64,000 nt of DNA, taken from NCBI GenBank assembly GCA_951213105.1, contig OX578136.1, positions 76,442,437-76,506,436 of the forward strand, given 5' to 3'. The position numbers and the translations under genes were made by a program. A model generated the notes under the pieces. That model did not search any database. It was given only the letters and a program-made list of their open reading frames with translations, and had not been told where the DNA came from. This stretch comes from Amaurobius ferox (lineage: Eukaryota > Arthropoda > Arachnida > Araneae > Amaurobiidae). This document shows positions 47,080-58,758 of the stretch, piece after piece. Position 1 is the stretch's first letter. Each line of letters begins with the position of its first letter.

Positions 47080-47297
47080 CTGGATTTGTATGTGATTTGT
47101 ACTTCACTGTTTTGCAGAATGTGTCCGATATACTGAAAGTCGTTTGATTAAAATTGCTCGAGCTGTAAGCATTGGCGTCCATAGACGCCAATGCCTGAAA
47201 AGGGGAACTGTTTGGGGTAATCGAACTGTTTGGGATAGGTGATGTCAAATACCTGTCTTTTTCAGAGGTTCTTCGTTTGGGATTGACACTATCCCAC
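47080..47297 (-). CDS. Exon-like open stretch, function unknown
   Basis: On the minus strand the frame is open from WDSVNPKRRTSEKDR through SPFQALASMDANAYSSSNF to YKSHTNPG, ending at CAG|GTAAAT, a good donor (47074-47079). The upstream acceptor is damaged here (GCTTGCGG), but the relative at 33981 has an intact TTGCTTACAG at the same point. The peptide is rich in Ser, Asn and Pro, like a disordered linker. Two copies with the same splice-like borders suggest either a duplicated gene fragment or an exon of an unknown transposable element. It contains the palindrome GGCGTCCATAGACGCC. Confidence 0.35.
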
Positions 47298-50200
47298 CCG
47301 CAAGCAAAAGGTTAAATACGCAACTAATTTTTTATATAATTTGCACATGTAATATTCTTGAATGTCTACATTTCAAAGATACACAGTGACTGAAATTTTC
47401 ATTTTTGAGATGTAGTTAGTTCACTTTGATCTTTGTTTACTTTGTCCATCTTGAGCGTAAATACTTTTATGAATCTTTTAAAATGATCCAACTATTTTTA
47501 AATTGTTTGATCCAACTTACATTGTAGGTACATTTTACAAAATGTGCAAAATAGTAAAGAGCCAGTAACCGTGGCATTCTTCCTACAATAAATCTAAAAG
47601 TCCCAACGTATTGCGCAGGAAAAGTTTGAATTGCTGAATCATTTTTTCAATTCCAAGAAAAATACTTTTGTCAAGCAATTTGAAATATCTATAGCATTAT
47701 TTTGAGCCATAAAATTATTCAATAAACTTATTTAACATAAAAATGTGTATGTTAGAAAATAAAATGGAAATAATCATAAAGACGACGAAAAATGGGAAAA
47801 ATATGTACTAGTATAGGATCAGATAATTGCTTTTATTTTATTTTACCCCTTCATGAACTCTGAGTACGTGATCAAAATGTGTGTTTCTTATTACTTAGCA
47901 ATACAGTATGCATTTACTAAGTATTATAATTCAGAGCGGTGTTGCCTTGTCACGTTTTATAAAGTATAAAAATGCGCAATATGTCTTTTTTATTCTGTAA
48001 AATTCGTGACAAAACTTAACTCTTCAGTGAGAACATTTAAATAACTTCAGACATTTTCGTAATGTCAATGTAAACAAATACATGATATGCATTATAAATT
48101 TTCAACTATACATTAGAATTATTAATGATATGAAAATATCAAGTACTTTGTAATATTCTCTACTTCACTAAAGATAAAAGTTGCGAAACAAAGTCTCATT
48201 AAAATATCTTTCACATTCAAATTTCTTAATAAGCAATCTTATCACGTAGTCTTTACAGTGCACCAAGCTGAATTCACAAGATTTAAATTGATATTTCTGC
48301 AACACATCTTACGAAAAAGGGATAAAAAATCAAATGTATTCAACACATGCTATTTCCTACAGTTAAGAATTCTTGCTTTGCGTGGAAGAAATCGGCGGTG
48401 GCTCTAAGCAGATGGAGCCGAAATGGTTTTGAGTGAATAACATTTTGTAAAATAAAACTCGACTTTTAATACAAAAAAAAAAAAAACTCAATTAAAAATC
48501 GGATTTTATACAATTATAGGACTTTTAAAGGTCTACAAATTCTTGCTTGTTGTTTGTAGCTATCAATTTTATTTTTAAGATAAGTATTATTACAAACTTG
48601 AAAAATGTAAGTCTTTTACATTTATTCAACTTGATAAGACGGTTGCTTGCAAACAACAACAAAAAATAATAATAATACATATAGATTTAGAAATAAATTT
48701 CCTTATATATATACATATTTGTCGCTTGCTGTTTATATCTATCTTTTATAGTTTTGAAGATATTTTGGGCGAATGTATGAAAAATAAAAAAAAATATATT
48801 CCTTTAGATAAATACTATATCAAAAATATAGAGTTAAATCCCAAATTCAGTTATATACATTTGTAGAGTTTTTAATGAGCTATAAATCTTTGCTTATTGT
48901 GCAAAGCTAGCAATTTTAATTTTTTATATATGAGCATTACTACCTTGAAAAGCGAAAAATTTTCAATCTTTTTCAACATGACAAGCCGATTACTCACAAA
49001 CTACTGAAGCTTTTTATAACAAGAAATATAGATCATAGTACTACATTTTGCAGTACACATTTTTGTTCATTTATTATTTATATTCATCCATCTCTTATAC
49101 TTTATACATATTTTGAGCGAAAGTTAAAAAAATGAAAAAAAAAAGTAATCTCGAGCTCGGTGAGCTATTTTTTAAAGTTTTTTCGAAAAATAAGTTCAAA
49201 ATATTAAAATATTGAAATTATGTTTATATATTCATAAACTAGACCCCTATTTCCGACATTAAAAGAAAAAAAATATACATTTTTATTTATTATGCTTGGA
49301 GGTATAAACGTCCAAAAAGTTTACATTTTTCGCAAAGGTCCTTTTTTCTGCCTGAAAAACCACAACCAAGGATGTTTTTTCACATTAAAAAAATTCCAAA
49401 ATTTTCAGAAAAAAGTAGAAATATATTTCTCGTAGTTTAAAACAATTTCGCTATACATAACGCTATACTGTAGTTGCCAACTAAAAATATATACTTCATG
49501 AAAATCACATAATTATTTTGATTCAATAGATATTCCGCTGTAGGAGAGAACACTAAAATGTCTAGTACTATCTCAAAAAGGCTTTAAAGTAACTCCTGAA
49601 ATAGGATGCAAATTTAGTTATAGTTAAAATATTTTACTAGTTATATATAATAGAACATCCTTATATTATTATAATAATGAGCACATTTACTTTTTATTGT
49701 TTTATTGTGTTTTAGATTTTAAAAAAAACGTATATGCAATATATTGCAAAAGGTGTATGTTGCTGCCCTATAAATTATGTTTATTTATTTTAAATAACTA
49801 CAAAATAACTTGCAGATTGGATATTTCTTTGATAATGTTAAGCTATAATTAATTTTGTGCCCTATCTAATGAAAAAATTGGTCCAAACTTGAAGATTATT
49901 ACCTTTTAAAATGTAGAATAATCGTGCGATATATCAATCATACGATTCCAAGAGATATTGTGCGCAATGTCTCACATACTACAGTTTTGTAAAATTATAT
50001 GTTCATAAAATAGTTTTGATTTCAGGATGCTCAAAAGGGGATAACTCAATTAAAATCTGGGGGTCTATTTTCTGAATATTAGAAAAGTTAAAAATGATTT
50101 TACTTGGCAATTTTAAAGCATAATTCTTACATTCCAAAAAATTGTAAGAGGTTATAATGCTGACTAACAGACTAATTTGAATACCGCCACAAATAATCTG

Positions 50201-51894
50201 TTCATGATTGTAATCTGAGAGTTTTGATGGTTTGGCTAATATTTAGCCTACATATATCATCGTTTCGCTGGATACATGTTGGAAAATGTGTAAAATAATT
50301 ATGCAAAGTAAGGTTAATTAATACTTTAGTTTTATAGCGTGTTCTCCTATTATGCGCTCTGACGTTTCTATAGTGCTGTATTAGGGCGCACACTATGTAT
50401 GATTTTTGGAAATATAAGAATCAAAGTAGGGGTTAAAAGTTTGTTGTTTTGATTAAGCATTAAAAGGTTTTAGAGTATGTAAGAGGAAAGTGAAATAAAT
50501 TCTAAAGTGTTTTGAAAGATTGTATAATCGCATTTAAGATTGTTGTGCACATTCAAAAGTTTTTAATTGTTTTGTACATCATTATAGATCGTCCTCCATA
50601 ATATGATAGCTTTGGAAGTAGGATTGCTATTTTAAATTGTAACATATTCCTTCAATACGATCATAAAATATATTTTAATTTAAAAAATATTCATAGTTTT
50701 TGAAAGGATAGTTCTCTGTGTATTGACAGCTTTAGCAATATTATTGTCCTTCTTGAATTGATGGAGTACGACCAGAAAATATATTTCAATTTATGAAAAA
50801 GTATTCGATATTTTTGTTGCGATAGCTTTTAATAAATTCACAGCTTTAGAAACATAATCAGCCTTAAGTTGAAATATAATGATGAGGACAATAAAATATT
50901 CTTTATTCGAAAAATATTCAAAATATTTCTAAGAAACTTATTTTATGAATTTAGTTTTAAAAATATAATCATCCTTTCAAATTGACATATATATTCATAA
51001 AGTCCGACCATGAAATATATTTTAATAATTTAAAAATTTAATTAAAAAAGTAATCTAAATCTTTGTACTGAAACTTCACCGCGAATTGACAATTTCAGAA
51101 TTATTATCGCATTTCGTGAATTGAAATGTGATTATATAGTACGTCCATGAGTACGTCCAATTTTTTTTTTCAAATGGCCAGACTATAGAATTTCACCGAC
51201 ATACTATAGCATGTGTCAATTTAAAGGGTGTTTGCAGTAGTAAAGTATGGAATACATCAGTTACAAATTCATTACATGTTGCCCAATTTTTGCTTTACTA
51301 TACACGTATAATGGGGTGTTTAGGAGCTAAAGTTAATATTTCATTAGTCATTTCCATTCTAATTATCTCACATTAGAATCTAAAAGAAGATGGAAGAGCT
51401 AGATTTCAAGGTTATTCTGAAAAAATTCACATGAATATATATAAATACAAACGTTAATCATTATATGAATATATATAAATACAAACGTAAGCATTTGTAA
51501 TAGTTATAAAGAAAGTATTTTAGAACATTTTGTCATTTTTCTTTATAAAAGAACAAAGACAAATTACAATAAACGGTTCACGAGATAACTGCACGAAACA
51601 ATTTTCTAAGACAGTGGACGAAAAACACCTGAGATTGGTACTATATACTGTTTCATTTACCGCAGAAAACTGCATCAATATGCCAAATTTACTGTTATTG
51701 TCACAAAATGGACGATTTTTAGCTGATCAACTCTTATAGAAAACGGAAGATGTCTGTCCAGGTATTTGTGTGGTCTGTAGTGGAAAATTTAAATGTTGTA
51801 CGACCATAAAATTTGCTAAACAGGTAATTTAGGCCTCAAATAGGTGCACATATATGTTATGTTTTATTCTTAATTTAAATTAGTGCCTAGTTAT
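47298..51894. other. Long AT-rich stretch, no gene recognised
   Basis: Between 48500 and 49150, TTTGTAGCTATCAATTTTA-, CAACTTGATAAG- and TTGCTTGC-type strings recur at 200-400-bp intervals, as an old diverged tandem repeat would. Around 51430-51490 a 27-bp ATGAATATATATAAATACAAACGT unit occurs twice. No coding signal convinced on either strand. Confidence 0.5.
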
Positions 51895-52925
51895 TAACAA
51901 TTTCCAACATAGTTAAAAAGTTTTTTTGACTTTGTTCATTCTGTCTGTCTGTCTGTCTGCCTGTTCGCACGATAACTGCGGTAAAAATGACTTTATCAAA
52001 ATATAATTTTAGTATGTTGTTGAGACGATCTGTGGGACATATGGGAATGTAAATGAATAATATCACCCAATTAGTTTTGGACTGAACTCGGGTTGATAAA
52101 GTGAAATACGTTAAACCCTATGGGACCTAATTTTTCAAACATTTTTTAAGCCAAGTTATAATTCATAAATTATTTTAAGCCAAGTTATAATTCATAAATT
52201 GCTTCGAAAAATTTAGGAAATATTCAAATTATTCCATAAAATATATAAAAAAATTTCAGCAAAATATGTTCGATAGTTTTTTAAACACAAATTTAAATAA
52301 TAATTACAACCATATTATATGAAGAGTACACGTAACCCAATTCAAAATAAAATATATGGCATCCATCTTTGTTTCTCAGTACAAAAATAATGATTTTTAA
52401 AGTTCGTTTAAATTTATATTTAGTGTTACATCCGTCCTAAAACCGCTTTATTTTTGCTTATTTTCCGTGTAGCTATATTCTGTACAAATGCAATTACAAT
52501 ATTTTTGAGGTTACATGATCATCAAATTCTGATTATTTCTACAACGAAATCTAATTTTAATGGATGCAGGATGCAGAATGTAAACAAGTGATGTAAAATG
52601 AGTTGCATAAGAATTGCTGAATTTTTTTCGTGCCAAATTATTTAGCTCTGGAGTTTGGAATAAAAGTGAAATATTCATTGCTTTTCCATAGAGAGCCAGA
52701 CGATTTATATTTCGATGACGCCATTTGAATAAAGTTCACTTTTTTCGATGAAGTTCTAAGTTTTCAAATACAATAAATTATTGTAGTACTGTGATAATTT
52801 CAAATATATCACCGCTGAATGTATCGCATTCTAGATATGTTAAATAAAATTTCATTTCAGCTGGAAAGTGTTTCATAAGCAATGCTTTATGTATGATTAA
52901 TCTTTCGTCTTATCTTCCGTTTAGC
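51895..52925 (+). repeat. X-family repeat, copy 6 (reference full-length copy)
   Basis: Complete unit: CCAACATAGTTAAAAAG, then CTGTCTGTCTGTCTGC, CGCACGATAACTGCGG and ATATCACCCAATTAGTTTTG. These are followed by TACATCCGTCCTAAAACCGC, TAGCTCTGGAGTTTGGAATA, TTTCGATGACGCCATTTGAA and GGAAAGTGTTTCATAAGCAA. A 33-bp duplication (TTAAGCCAAGTTATAATTCA) lies at 52147-52200. No reading frame over 60 codons and no terminal repeats were seen. Confidence 0.8.
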
Positions 52926-53129
52926 TCGATTTTCAACGAGTTTGTCTGATATTCACACAAATCGAATACTTAGGGGCATAAAATATTATCACAGAGTTTT
53001 CATCTTGACACCAACGGAAAGATTGAAGAAGGTTCTTTTCAGTGATGTCAGATATATTTTAATGTTTGAAGTTTGAACTGAACCATCTGTGAGGCAAATC
53101 GGTCATATATTTTTAATGCATCACGATCT

Positions 53130-53557
<428 letters not shown>

Positions 53558-53560
<3 letters not shown>

Positions 53561-53810
53561 AAATTGAAATATAAAAAGTGAAAAAAACATGTAAAAAAGG
53601 AAGGATGGCTCGGCAAAAAGCTTACATTATGGCGGTAAGGGGTTGTGACCTTACTCCCCAGTTCAACGAGCTCGTCAAAATAACCGATTTTGACGAGCTC
53701 GTTGAACTGGGGAGTAAGGTCACAACCCCTTACCGCCATAATGTAAGCTTTTTGCCGAGCCATCCTTCCTTTTGTACATGTTTTTTTCACTTTTTATATT
53801 TCAATTTTTC
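53558..53810. repeat. Near-perfect 124-bp-stem hairpin (inverted repeat)
   Basis: Exact symmetry about 53684: bases 53558-53681 pair with 53687-53810 with one mismatch (A at 53594 opposite G at 53774) and a 5-base loop AACCG. Flanking TA bases extend the stem by about 10 bp. The unique arm sequence includes GGATGGCTCGGCAAAAAGC and GAGCTCGTCAAAAT. It resembles no transposon end I know. It could be a young foldback element, a hairpin-RNA locus, or an assembly artefact. Confidence 0.95.
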
Positions 53811-53896
53811 TATATATATAGTGTTTGGTACCCTCATGCTGCCTTGCGCAAAAGTTACTAAAACATTTTTATTTCCGATTTTTCAATTTCTATATA

Positions 53897-53905
<9 letters not shown>

Positions 53906-53959
<54 letters not shown>
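53906..53959. repeat. TA microsatellite
   Basis: Uninterrupted TA dinucleotides, 88 bp beyond the hairpin and its flanking TA. Confidence 0.97.
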
Positions 53960-53961
<2 letters not shown>

Positions 53962-54423
53962 ATTATTCACGGTGGCGACCTTTCGACATGTGAGTTGTTC
54001 TTTTTTGCAAGTTTGTATATTTGTGCGCTATATTTTTCATGTTCATGTCTATGTGGTATTTTATATTTCATGTTTATGTGGTATTTTATGTTTTATAATT
54101 GAATTTTATCCTATTTGGTTTTTTTCTGTTATTCTCGTTATTCCGTTGTTGGGCACAGATTGCATAATATTTTAACCACGTGTTTTTATGCACTCATAGA
54201 AACAACGGATTTTAGTATGTCTGTCTAGAATGTGCCCCTGAAGACGTTTCTGACAGATATACTATTCTTTAGTATATTTTCCTTGTCCTGACCTCTCCGT
54301 GCTCTACTTTTCCGACCCTTCCTCGTTGATTTTTGCTATTCACTACACGCTTTTATATTGCTCGCGGTTTGATACTGTGGTTACTGATTCACACTCCTGC
54401 ACTTTTGTATTTGTTATTTTAAG

Positions 54424-54424
<1 letters not shown>

Positions 54425-54482
<58 letters not shown>
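54425..54482. repeat. TA microsatellite
   Basis: Uninterrupted TA dinucleotides between two AT-rich stretches. Confidence 0.97.
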
Positions 54483-54483
<1 letters not shown>

Positions 54484-54529
54484 CCAATTTTTTGCAAATT
54501 TTTAAGCATAAAAGATATTTTATAACTAA

Positions 54530-54705
54530 AAAAATTAAATACATATGTCGATAAAAATTGATATGTTGTGATTTTTAATCATCTAGTTATTCTAACAATT
54601 TTCTTCGATCGTCATGTACTTAAACAAAGTGCATGATCGTGATATATGAGGAGACATTATATACGTACACAATCTAATAAACATTGAAATTAATGCATGT
54701 ATCAC
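54530..54705 (+). repeat. W repeat, copy 2
   Basis: Diverged relative of 41876-42060. Confidence 0.6.
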
Positions 54706-54768
54706 CACATAAAAAACACACATAAAGATTTGCGCAATTCTATAATTTGGATAAAACATCAACATGTA

Positions 54769-55905
54769 CAGGGTGTTTCACAAAGGACTCCTTAAATTTG
54801 AAATGAAACAACTCGGAAACGGTGATCGATAGAAGACTGAAACAAGTGATATGTGTATTGGGAAAGCCGTAACAATTTGATACAAAAATTTTAAAATTAG
54901 TTACAAATGTTGCTATCAGATGGCGCTGTACGCTGTAGTCGCAGTACAGAGTCAGAGAAATGGGTTATAAATAGTGGTGAGGCTGTCCTTGTAAAGAAAT
55001 CACATAAAAATCAATTCAAAACGTGCACCTTACACAGCACAGATATGGCGCAAATTACGAATGACATTGACAGTCACCTTCTGTAGTTTGTCAAAAGAAA
55101 TGGAAGCACATGTCTGAAAAACAACTCTTCAAGCTTATTTAGTGTTGCAGGATTGTTGCAGAAAATAGTGTCCTTCAATGTGCCCCACAGGAAGTAGTCG
55201 CAGGGCGTAAGATCGGGTGAATATGAAGGCCAATCTATACCTGTTCCAGTAAATATGGAATAGTTCAAAGCAATGACTCTATTACCGAAGTATTCCTAAA
55301 GAAAGGCAAAAACGGCTGGAGTGCGGTGTGATCGGGCTCCATCTTGCATGAACCACAAAATGCCTGGGCGATCCTCCAACGCTGGTAGTGTCGCGACAAG
55401 TTGTTCTAAAACCGCAATGTACCGTTCAGTATTAATCGTTTCTCGTAAGAAAAAAGGGCCAATGATATCTTTTCTCGATATTGCAACCCAAACGTTAACT
55501 TTTGGGAACGTAGTGGTCGTATTTGACACAAATGCGGGTTTTGGTACCCCCAAAATGCCAGTTTTGTCTCTTCACGACAACATCCAGGTAGGCCTCATTT
55601 GTGAGCCATATACAGCCAACATCAAATCCATCACCATCAATCATGGCGAGCATATAGTTCGCGAACTCTTCTCTTTGGCGCCCAGCTAAAATTGTTATGG
55701 CTTTGTGACATTGGAGCTTAAACGAAAACATGTCCAGAGTGTTCTTCAGAATTCTGAAAGTGCTGGATGGCGTTAATCTGGATTCAGCTGCAAATCTTCG
55801 GATGGATTTCCTCGGATTAGACACCTTCCGCATTTGTCGCGACGTTTTCAAGTGTAAGTACAGATTGCCTGGGACCAACATGTCCCACTAAATAAGATTT
55901 AGTTT
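54769..55905 (-). mobile_element. 5'-truncated mariner-type element
   Basis: One terminal repeat is present (CAGGGTGTTTCACAAAGGAC at 54769, preceded by TA). The expected inverted partner beyond 55900 is missing, so the element has lost its 5' end. Confidence 0.7.
55050..55881 (-). pseudogene. Mariner-superfamily transposase pseudogene, N-terminus missing
   Basis: The minus-strand frame begins with the second HTH region (SIRRFAAESRLTPSSTFRIL), then LQCHKAITILAGRQREEFA. It reaches the first catalytic block, where CIWLTNEAYLDV has Asn (codon at 55597-55599) instead of the expected Asp. A one-base frame change near 55553, by a G run, leads into VNVWVAIS and WFMQDGARSHRT. A TAG at 55296 interrupts it. 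The same frame then continues GNRVIALNYS to SPDLTPCDYFLWGTLKD. I count 47 residues between the second and third Asp. Loss of the N-terminus, the frameshift, the stop and the Asp-to-Asn change make it inactive. Confidence 0.8.
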
Positions 55906-56021
55906 CTGTCCGATAATCCCGAACTTAGAGTCTCCGCAAGTTAAGGATTTCGATTTTTCTTTTGGGAGGGTGGGTGTTGGGTGCGTGGGAACTGGATATC
56001 ACGCCCGTTCTGTTCACTGTT

Positions 56022-56350
56022 AGTTATACGAATAGAATGTATATATTTTTTGCTATTTTATATAACTACCCTGCTTTAAATCCTGAGTGCATTTTCTAGT
56101 TCTAATTATTTGTAAGGAAAATGTATTAATTAAATTCTTCTTTAGGTACATTTACAGCGTCTGTCCCTAGCGTAAAAATTATACCCATCCTGCTAAGGGT
56201 TTAATTTGTTATAAGTGTTTTATCGTTTAGATTGGTACTATGCAGAATGGAATAAGTAATGTATAGGTCACACTAAAATTTTTGAGACAGGGGCAGACGA
56301 TATGCGCTAGAAAAAAAAAATTGTTGGTCTGATGTTTAAATTTGATGGAA
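56022..56350 (+). repeat. 325-bp direct repeat, copy 1
   Basis: Nearly identical to 57368-57690. It starts TTATACGAATAGAATGTATA and includes CTACCCTGCTTTAAATCCTG and GGCAGACGATATGCGCTAGA. The two copies flank a Z repeat and part of an X repeat. They do not start with TG or end with CA, so they are not obvious LTRs. Confidence 0.85.
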
Positions 56351-56644
56351 TTATAATTTTTTTAAAAAGTGCAATATCTCGAGAACGGTTCGTGCTAGCG
56401 TTCTAAAATATATGCCAATTTTCTAAGGAAAAATTACACAAGAACTGTCTATCGTGCGTAATTTTATTAAAGGTTTTGATTTTTTTGATGATTTTTCAAA
56501 ATTTTAATCGAAACTTTAGGGGGGTTCTGAACATTCGATTACGTTTAAAAACAATAGGCTTCCAGTATTCACGGATTGTGATTTGTGTACCAAATTTCAT
56601 TCGAATCGCTCCATTCGTGATATATCTTCTCCACAGACTCACTG

Positions 56645-56689
<45 letters not shown>

Positions 56690-56830
56690 ACACACATAGA
56701 CATCACCTCAAAAATGTTGGATTCGTGATCATGGATGCTTGAAACGTACTCTCCCGTCGGAAACGCGGATTCGAATTTTGGATCTCGTCACAATACTTTC
56801 TTTATACATTATGTATATAAGGAAAGTAAA
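56335..56830 (+). repeat. Z-family repeat with internal CA/TA microsatellite, copy 2
   Basis: Same order of blocks as 9900-10470, but the microsatellite at 56644-56692 is CA-TA-CA instead of CA with spacers. It ends ACTTTCTTTATACATTATGTATATAAGGAAAGTA, again a short inverted repeat. Confidence 0.75.
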
Positions 56831-57345
56831 AATTCAGCGAAATATGTTCGGTAGTTTTTAAATAAAAATTAAAATAATAATTACAATCATATTATATGAA
56901 GAGTTAACGTGACCCACTTCAAAATAAAATATGGGATCCATCTTTGTTTCCAGTGCAAAACTAATGATTTTTAAAGCTCGTTTAAACTTATATTTATTGT
57001 TACATCCGTCCTAAAACCGCTTTATTTTTGCGTATTTTCCGTGTAGCTATGTTCTGTGCCAATGAAATCACAATATTTTTGAGGTTACATGATCATCAAA
57101 CTTTGATTATTTCTACAACAAAGCCTAATTTTAATGGATGCAGAATGTAAACAAGTGATTCTAAGATGAGTTGTATTAGAATTGCTGAAATTTTTTCGTG
57201 CCAAATTATTTAGCTCGAGTCTGGAATAAAAGTAAAATAATCATTGCTTTTACATAGAGAGCCAGGCGATTTATATTTCGATGACGTTATTTGAATAAAG
57301 TTCATTTATTTTGATGAAGTTCTAAGTTTTCAAATACAATAAATT
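56831..57345 (+). repeat. X-family repeat, copy 7 (5'-truncated)
   Basis: Starts inside X1 (TTCAGCGAAATATGTTCGGT) directly after the Z repeat and stops at AATACAATAAATTATTGTA before the X2 end. Confidence 0.75.
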
Positions 57346-57367
57346 ATTGTATATTAATTAATATTTA

Positions 57368-57690
57368 GTTATACGAATATAATGTATATATTTTGCTATT
57401 TTAGATAACTACCCTGCTTTAAATCCTGAGTGCATTTTCTAGTTCTAATTATTTGCAAGGAAAATGTATTAATTAAATTCTTCTTTAGGTACATTTACAG
57501 GGTATGTTCCTAGCGTAAAAATTATACCCATCCTGCTAAGAGTTTAATTTGTTATAAGTGTTGTATCGTTTAGATTGGTACTATGCAGAATGGAATAAGT
57601 AATGTATAGGTCACACTGAAATGTTTGAGACAGGGGCAGACGATATGCGCTAGAAAAAAAAAATTATTGGTCTAATGTTTAAATTTGAAC
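57368..57690 (+). repeat. 325-bp direct repeat, copy 2
   Basis: Partner of 56022-56350. After it the sequence changes to unrelated DNA leading to a mariner relic. Confidence 0.85.
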
Positions 57691-57773
57691 TCTTATGTCC
57701 GCAGACGATACTTTATGGCAACAATTACAATTTAACAATCCTAGAATAAATTTTGAAAGAATAGAAAATTGAA

Positions 57774-58196
57774 ATGGCGCGAGTGCATTATCGAGCTATA
57801 ATTTTCTATGATTTTAAAGTGGGGCTAAATTAAGAAGAATGTCTTCAACGTTTACAATTAGCATATGGAAATGATGATCTATATCGTGTCACTGTATTCA
57901 GATGGTTTACAGAGTTTAGAAGAGGTCGACATTTACTCCTGGATGAAAAACGTACAGGAATACCTTTGTCAGCTGTTGTTCCAGAAAATGTGTCGGCAAT
58001 TCGAAAAATGTTAATCGATTATAATTTCTGTACCTACCAAATAATACAGAAGGAACGTAATATTGAATTCGCAGCTATACCTAAAATTATTCATGAAGAA
58101 CTGCAAATGAAAAAATTAGTTTGTCATTGGGTTTACCTATAATTTAACAGAACACCGAAAAGCGGATCGTGTCAGATTCAGTGAAGAAACCCAAAA
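57774..58196 (+). pseudogene. Mariner (SETMAR-like) transposase N-terminal relic
   Basis: Begins MARVHYRAIIFYDFKVGLN, stop, then EECLQRLQLAYG, VTVFRWFTEFRRGR, DEKRTGIPLSAVVPENV, IRKML and MKKLVCHWV. This is the paired HTH DNA-binding region of Mos1/SETMAR-type mariner transposases, about 140 codons. It has two stops, and the whole DDD catalytic domain is absent beyond 58196. It differs from the relic at 55 kb, which is a separate lineage. Confidence 0.8.
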
Positions 58197-58411
58197 TTTA
58201 CTTAAGGGAGCATGGGACCTTTAAAAGTGCCATAAACAGAGTAAATTTCCATATTTCACGTTTTATTTTGTGCCTCTCCTATTATACATCGATAATACTT
58301 AAAAATTTTATGGCTAATAAGTGAATATCTGTAGAATATGTGATACTTTTTTCAATAAGGTGAATCTTATAATAATATTTATAAAAATTCTATAATTTGC
58401 ATGTATTTACT

Positions 58412-58758
58412 AAATTTTATTTTTATATAGGTTGCTTGCGCCCATGATTGCAACAAAACTATTGCTTCCAGAAACAAAAATAGTGCTGACTATGATGCAA
58501 AAGTATCTATTCAAGAAGCCTTAGATTGAAATCAAAACATTTGCATAATTTAATTTTTTTTAAATTAAATTTAAAATTTAATTACGTTTTTAATTTTAAA
58601 TAATTCCTTTTTTTTAAACTTTAATAATGCAAATGTTTTGATTTTGATCTAAGTCTTCTTGAATGGGTACTTTTGCATCTAGTCAGCAATAGTTTTGTTT
58701 CTGGAAGCAATAATTTTGTTGCAATCATGCGCTCAAGCAACATATATAAAAATAAATT
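58412..58758. repeat. Diverged inverted repeat with roughly 145-bp arms
   Basis: Left arm 58412-58560 pairs with right arm 58615-58758. Shared strings include GTTGCTTG, CATGATTGCAACAAAA, ATTGCTTCCAGAAACAAAA, GATGCAAAAGTA and AAATCAAAACATTTGCAT. The loop is about 55 bp of A/T. It may be a MITE-like foldback. No target duplication is obvious. Confidence 0.8.

Noticed and set aside
56022..57690. LTR retrotransposon with 325-bp LTRs
   Set aside because: The repeats lack TG...CA ends, and the interior has no primer-binding site, polypurine tract or coding frame, only truncated X and Z repeats.
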